Assembly (NCBI GenBank): GCA_003552785.1
Contig: PUOQ01000114.1
Location: 1-8,403, forward strand
Direction of reading: 5' to 3'
Length of the DNA stretch: 8,403 nucleotides
DNA from: Dehalococcoidia bacterium
GTDB taxonomy: Bacteria; Chloroflexota; Dehalococcoidia; Dehalococcoidales; CSSed11-197
A program made the position numbers and the translations under genes. The notes under the pieces were generated by a model that saw nothing but the letters and a program-made list of their open reading frames with translations, searched no databases and was not told the origin of the DNA. Shown here piece after piece: positions 5,236-8,403 of the stretch. Within the stretch, counting starts at the first letter, position 1. The number at the start of each line of letters is the position of its first letter.

Positions 5236-6207
5236 ATGAAACAACGCATTTTTTCCGGAATGCGCCCTACAGGAAGGTTGCACATCGGTAATTATCTTGG
5301 GGCGCTAAAAAACTGGGCTCAACTGCAAGACGAGTTTGATTGTGTTTATTGTGTGGTTGATATTCATGCCCTTACTTCCATTGAAGACACATCCAACCTG
5401 GGCGCCTTAACACATGAAATGGTGCTGGATATAATGGCAGGCGGGGTGGACCCTGAAAAGAGCATTTTATTTGTTCAGTCAAAGGTGTCGGAAGTTGCAG
5501 AGCTTAACACATTTCTTTCAATGGTAACTCCTTTGAGCTGGCTGTTAAGGGTGCCTACTTTCAAAGAAAAAGCCAAGCTTCAGCCGCACAATGTAAATTA
5601 CGGACTGGTTGGTTATCCGGTACTTATGACGGCGGATATCTTATTGTATAAAGCCGGGGTTGTACCGGTAGGGCAGGATCAGATGCCCCATCTGGAGCTT
5701 GCCCGCGAAATAGTCCGGCGGTTTAATGCTCAGTTTGGCCCGACATTCCCCGAACCTGAAGGCAGGCTTACCCGCTTTCCGGTGGTGATGGGGCTTGATG
5801 GTGGCAAAATGAGCAAGCAGGCAGGCAATGTCATAGAGCTGGCTCTTTCCCGAGAGGAGACGGCAAAGAAGATAATGAGCGCCGTAACCGACCCGGGTCG
5901 AAAATTTCGCTCTGATCCCGGCAACCCGGAAATATGCAACGTTTATCGTTTGCATGAATATTTCAACCCCCGGGAAGCAGCAGAAATCAACCGGGAGTGC
6001 CGCAAGGCCGGAATTGGTTGTGTTGATTGCAAGAAGAAACTGGCTGAAAGCATAAACCAGGAGCTGGAACCTATTCGGGAGCGCCGCCGGGAGCTTGAGC
6101 AAAGCCCCGACTATGTAAAAGAGGTCCTGGAAACAGGTGCAGAAAAGGCACGGGTTATTGCGCGTTCCACCATGGAAGAGGTGCGTCAAAGGCTCAAGCT
6201 TATCTAG
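5236..6207 (+). CDS. trpS: tryptophanyl-tRNA synthetase, probable iron-sulfur subtype
   Basis: TrpRS activates tryptophan with ATP and charges tRNA-Trp in the cytoplasm, acting as a class Ic dimer. The ATG at 5236 has AGGAG (5227-5231). At 323 residues it is full length for the compact bacterial type. Signatures are HIGN (16-19), the tryptophan-pocket helix GYPVLMTADILLY (126-138), GQDQMPHLELARE (146-158) and KMSKQ (191-195). The anticodon-side region contains Cys234, Cys255, Cys262 and Cys265, that is C-x20-C-x6-C-x2-C. Thermotoga maritima TrpRS binds a [4Fe-4S] cluster there through C-x22-C-x6-C-x2-C, so this enzyme probably does too, with a loop two residues shorter. The cluster is inferred; the catalytic assignment is firm. 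The gene converges on an aminotransferase with a 23-base gap. Confidence 0.97.
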   Translation: MKQRIFSGMRPTGRLHIGNYLGALKNWAQLQDEFDCVYCVVDIHALTSIEDTSNLGALTHEMVLDIMAGGVDPEKSILFVQSKVSEVAELNTFLSMVTPLSWLLRVPTFKEKAKLQPHNVNYGLVGYPVLMTADILLYKAGVVPVGQDQMPHLELAREIVRRFNAQFGPTFPEPEGRLTRFPVVMGLDGGKMSKQAGNVIELALSREETAKKIMSAVTDPGRKFRSDPGNPEICNVYRLHEYFNPREAAEINRECRKAGIGCVDCKKKLAESINQELEPIRERRRELEQSPDYVKEVLETGAEKARVIARSTMEEVRQRLKLI

Positions 6208-6230
6208 GCCTGCTGATTGAAAACCGGGTA

Positions 6231-7433
6231 TTAATTCCTGGCTTTGTACCTGTTTATAAATGCCTCCATTCTCTCAAGTGCCTTGTGGAGCTCTTTAAGT
6301 GAAGTTGCATAGCAGCAGCGAACATAACCTTCACCGCACCGCCCGAAAGCGTTGCCGGGTACAACGGCCACCTTTTCTTCGATGAGTAGCTTCTGGGCAA
6401 ACTCCTCTGATGTCATACCGGTATTTTTTACGGAGGGGAAGGCATAAAAAGCGCCCTGCGGTTTAAAGCAAGAGAGGCCGATATCACACAGGCCTTTGAC
6501 CATTATCAGGCGTCTGCGGTCATAATCAGCCACCATTTCGGCAGCACTTTCCTCTCCGTTTTTAAGTGCCTCTATGGCAGCTACCTGGCTCATTGTAGGA
6601 GCGCTCATTATGGTGTACTGGTGGATCTTGGTCATGGCGCCAATAATATGTTCATTGGCGACCGCATATCCAATACGCCAGCCTGTCATGGCATAGGCTT
6701 TAGAAAAGCCTCCCAGGAAAACTGTTCGGTCCTTCATTCCCGGCAGAGTTGCCACGCAGGTATGCTCTCCTTCATACACCAGCTGTGAGTATATTTCGTC
6801 TGAAATAACAATAAGGTCATGGCGGCATGCCAGCTCAGCGACTTCAAGCAGTTTTTCTCGAGGCATTACAGCCCCGGTTGGATTGGCCGGATAGCCGAGT
6901 ATGATTGCTCTGGTTTTATCTGTTATAAGGCTTTCAACCGTTTCAGCCGAAATTTCAAAACGGTTTTCTTCACACGTCGGTATCATTACCGGCTGCCCCC
7001 CAGAAAGGACTACGCATGGGGCATAGGACACATAACAGGGATCGGGGATTAAAACTTCATCGCCCGGATTGAGCAGGGCACGGGCAGCAAGGTCCATACC
7101 TTCGCTTACACCAACGGTTACGAGAATCTGGTTTTCCGGGTTATAATCCAGGTTGTATAACTTTTCCAGGTATACCGAAAGCTCCTGGCGCAGTTCCGGC
7201 ATACCGCTATTGGAAGTGTAGTTGGTGTAACCTTTTTCAATGGAAGAAATTGCCGCTTCGCGAACATGATACGGGGTAGGGTAATCCGGTTCGCCTATAC
7301 CCAGGGAGATTACATCGTCCATCGAGGCAAGCAGGTCGAAAAACCTGCGGATTCCGGATGGCGCTATGCTGCTGACCCTGTTTGAAATAAGGTCTGGCTG
7401 CTGTTTATTTTGTGTTTTCGTATTAAAAGCCAC
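6231..7433 (-). CDS. PLP-dependent class I/II aminotransferase (AspC/PatA/AlaT-like)
   Basis: This cytoplasmic fold-type I enzyme moves amino groups between an amino acid and a 2-oxo acid. Hallmarks (numbered from a TTG at 7436): GIGEPDYPTP (46-55), PDPCYVSY (131-138) stacking on PLP, NPTG (185-188), SDEIY (212-216, Asp213 and Tyr216), Schiff-base Lys246 in GGFSKAYAMTGWRIGY, and Arg373 in YVRCCYA for the substrate carboxylate. Length, about 400 residues, is normal. I prefer the GTG at 7433, because GGGAG (7440-7444) lies 6 bases away and only 3 from the TTG. The gene is 29 bases downstream of an Lrp-type regulator, an arrangement like the Bacillus alanine aminotransferase pair alaR-alaT (yugGH). 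Alanine or aspartate is therefore a likely substrate, but sequence alone does not decide. Confidence 0.92.
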   Translation of the reverse strand: MAFNTKTQNKQQPDLISNRVSSIAPSGIRRFFDLLASMDDVISLGIGEPDYPTPYHVREAAISSIEKGYTNYTSNSGMPELRQELSVYLEKLYNLDYNPENQILVTVGVSEGMDLAARALLNPGDEVLIPDPCYVSYAPCVVLSGGQPVMIPTCEENRFEISAETVESLITDKTRAIILGYPANPTGAVMPREKLLEVAELACRHDLIVISDEIYSQLVYEGEHTCVATLPGMKDRTVFLGGFSKAYAMTGWRIGYAVANEHIIGAMTKIHQYTIMSAPTMSQVAAIEALKNGEESAAEMVADYDRRRLIMVKGLCDIGLSCFKPQGAFYAFPSVKNTGMTSEEFAQKLLIEEKVAVVPGNAFGRCGEGYVRCCYATSLKELHKALERMEAFINRYKARN

Positions 7434-7462
7434 CAAAATCTCCCACTAAGAATTAAAAGTGT

Positions 7463-7945
7463 TTAAAGAACTACTTTCTGACGGCGGCTGTCTCCTGAGT
7501 CGTTCAGAATGACTCCGTCTTCCTTATAGCGCTTTAACAGAAAGTGGGTTGTTGTACCCTGGACTCCTTCGATCGGCGCCAGTTTATGGGTAACAAAATT
7601 AGATACCTCGTGAAGGTTGCGGGCAGTTACCACAACGGCAAAGTCATAAGCTCCGGAAACAAGCATCACAGTTCGGGCTTCCGGGAAATGGTAAATGCGC
7701 TCCGCGATGGCATCGAAACCGGCCTTCATCTGCGGCGTTACCTTCACCTCGATAATCGCCCAAACCTGTTCTTCTTCAAGTTTGTCCCAGTTGACCACAG
7801 CTTTGTATTTTAGAATTAAACCACCCTCTTCGGCTTTTGAGATCAGTTTCTCTATTTCCGACTCGCTGGTATTGAGCATGGTTGCAATTTGTGCCGGCGT
7901 TAACCGCCCATCGTCTTCAAGCAGTCTTAAGACCTGATTTAGCAT
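7463..7945 (-). CDS. Lrp/AsnC-family transcriptional regulator
   Basis: This is a DNA-binding regulator that senses amino acids. The ATG at 7945 follows GAGGTG (7951-7956). Residues 1-45 form the winged helix-turn-helix, with RLTPAQIATMLNTSESEIEKLI at about 14-35 as the helix-turn-helix. A linker strand follows (GGLILKYKAVVN, 41-52). Residues ~60-138 are the RAM ligand-binding domain, including VSGAYDFAVVV (96-106), whose GxxD turn is the usual effector site region. At 160 residues it is a typical full-length single-domain-pair protein, ending in a basic tail. It directly precedes the aminotransferase with a 29-base gap, so it most likely controls that enzyme and itself in response to the enzyme's amino-acid substrate or product. 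A candidate promoter lies upstream at 7985-8014. Confidence 0.93.
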   Translation of the reverse strand: MLNQVLRLLEDDGRLTPAQIATMLNTSESEIEKLISKAEEGGLILKYKAVVNWDKLEEEQVWAIIEVKVTPQMKAGFDAIAERIYHFPEARTVMLVSGAYDFAVVVTARNLHEVSNFVTHKLAPIEGVQGTTTHFLLKRYKEDGVILNDSGDSRRQKVVL

Positions 7946-7984
7946 TGCTTCACCTCAAATAAATGAAAATGCCAGATTTGGGTT

Positions 7985-8014
7985 ATTGTAACAGATTTTA
8001 ACTCAGTGTGGTAA
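7985..8014 (-). promoter_or_regulatory. candidate promoter of the regulator-aminotransferase operon
   Basis: On the - strand, TTACCA (8009-8014) and TACAAT (7985-7990) are separated by 18 bp, with four and five of six consensus matches. It lies across the last codons of the upstream membrane gene. A small inverted repeat, GTTA-TTG-TAAC (7982-7992), overlaps the -10 and could be part of an operator, but it is short enough to be chance. Confidence 0.4.
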
Positions 8015-8403
8015 TAATGCGCTCTTTGGACAGGAAGCGAATTAAAAAGGCGGCCAGGCAAATTAAAAGGAAAGCAGCGGCAAAAGTCAGACCTATATAA
8101 AGCCAGGTTATTTCGGTGACTGCTCCGATGCTCATGCCAATTCCGTAAAGCCCGGCAAACAGGGGTACAAAAAGAATAAAACCAACAAAACGGTTTTCTC
8201 TCATGCCCAGTGCCAGCTGGGCAAGACCATTTAACCCCACGAAAGCTCCGATAAAAACCGGAACGACAATGAAGATATGTACCACAACTGGCATCCCTGG
8301 AAAAACCAGGTTTTCACTGCGTACGTTGGCGATAACAATCATAAAAACCATTGCCAGCAGTGTCAGGATGTAAGAAAGAAGGCTTACCCCCAGTATTTTA
8401 CCC
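7998..8403 (-). CDS. C-terminal part of a multi-helix membrane protein, probably an ABC-2-type permease (5' end outside window)
   Basis: The frame is open from a TAA at 7998-8000 to the window edge, giving at least 134 residues. An internal ATG at 8351 is unlikely to be the start because it lies inside a hydrophobic helix that continues upstream (GKILGVSLLSYILTLLAM...). I count four hydrophobic segments: one at the window edge, one around VVVHIFIVVPVFIGAFVG, one around FVGFILFVPLFAGLYGIG, and one near the C-terminus (TFAAAFLLICLAAFLIRFL), followed by a short basic tail (SKERIITTLS). The 'GKilgv.ll' helix start and the last helix ending in 'F..rERii' are typical of ABC-2-type exporter permeases. 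This remains inference because most of the protein is missing. It is on the same strand as the regulator, 52 bases upstream. Confidence 0.75.
   Translation of the reverse strand, partial: GKILGVSLLSYILTLLAMVFMIVIANVRSENLVFPGMPVVVHIFIVVPVFIGAFVGLNGLAQLALGMRENRFVGFILFVPLFAGLYGIGMSIGAVTEITWLYIGLTFAAAFLLICLAAFLIRFLSKERIITTLS

Noticed and set aside
5641..6189. 182-residue open frame on the - strand inside trpS
   Set aside because: It lies entirely opposite well-conserved TrpRS sequence, lacks recognisable domains, and is explained by codon bias of the sense gene.

Overview
The window is ordinary bacterial chromosome: dense, with moderate base composition, good Shine-Dalgarno sequences, lipoprotein signal peptides and an MEP-pathway gene (ispH). 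The trpS, ispH, rarA and Lrp/aminotransferase genes lie close together, and two small proteins look like ones I remember from Dehalococcoides-type genomes. I therefore lean towards a Dehalococcoidia-like Chloroflexota. This is inference; no rRNA or other marker in the window settles it. I see no tRNA, rRNA, insertion sequence, CRISPR array or phage gene.

Layout. Positions 1-2351 (+): the tail of an unknown gene, a 95-residue conserved-looking protein, a two-helix membrane protein, and rarA (replication-associated AAA+ ATPase) starting 5 bases after it. These may form one transcript. Positions 2388-2637 (+): a small gene with its own TATAAT promoter encodes a 57-residue standalone DnaJ-type zinc finger. 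It closes with a hairpin that overlaps its stop codon. Positions 2788-4037 (-): a run read right to left of two secreted lipoprotein-like genes, a 37-residue micro-gene, and a 65-residue basic membrane protein that shares the motif MSPEKRYAYLW with the micro-gene. Positions 4203-6207 (+): ispH and trpS, each with a candidate promoter. The TrpRS carries a four-cysteine pattern like that of the iron-sulfur TrpRS of Thermotoga. Positions 6231-8403 (-): a class I aminotransferase, an Lrp/AsnC regulator directly upstream of it, and the C-terminal part of a multi-helix membrane protein, probably an ABC-2-type permease, cut by the window edge.

How they work together. Most of the window is housekeeping: replication-fork maintenance (rarA), isoprenoid precursor synthesis (ispH), tRNA charging (trpS), and amino-acid transamination under a local Lrp-type regulator. 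I found no defence, mobile or biosynthetic system. The most novel content is small: the zinc-finger gene at 2435-2608 and the pair of tiny paralogous basic proteins at 2788-3134. The shared block in that pair differs only by synonymous codon changes, which argues that both are real, selected genes.
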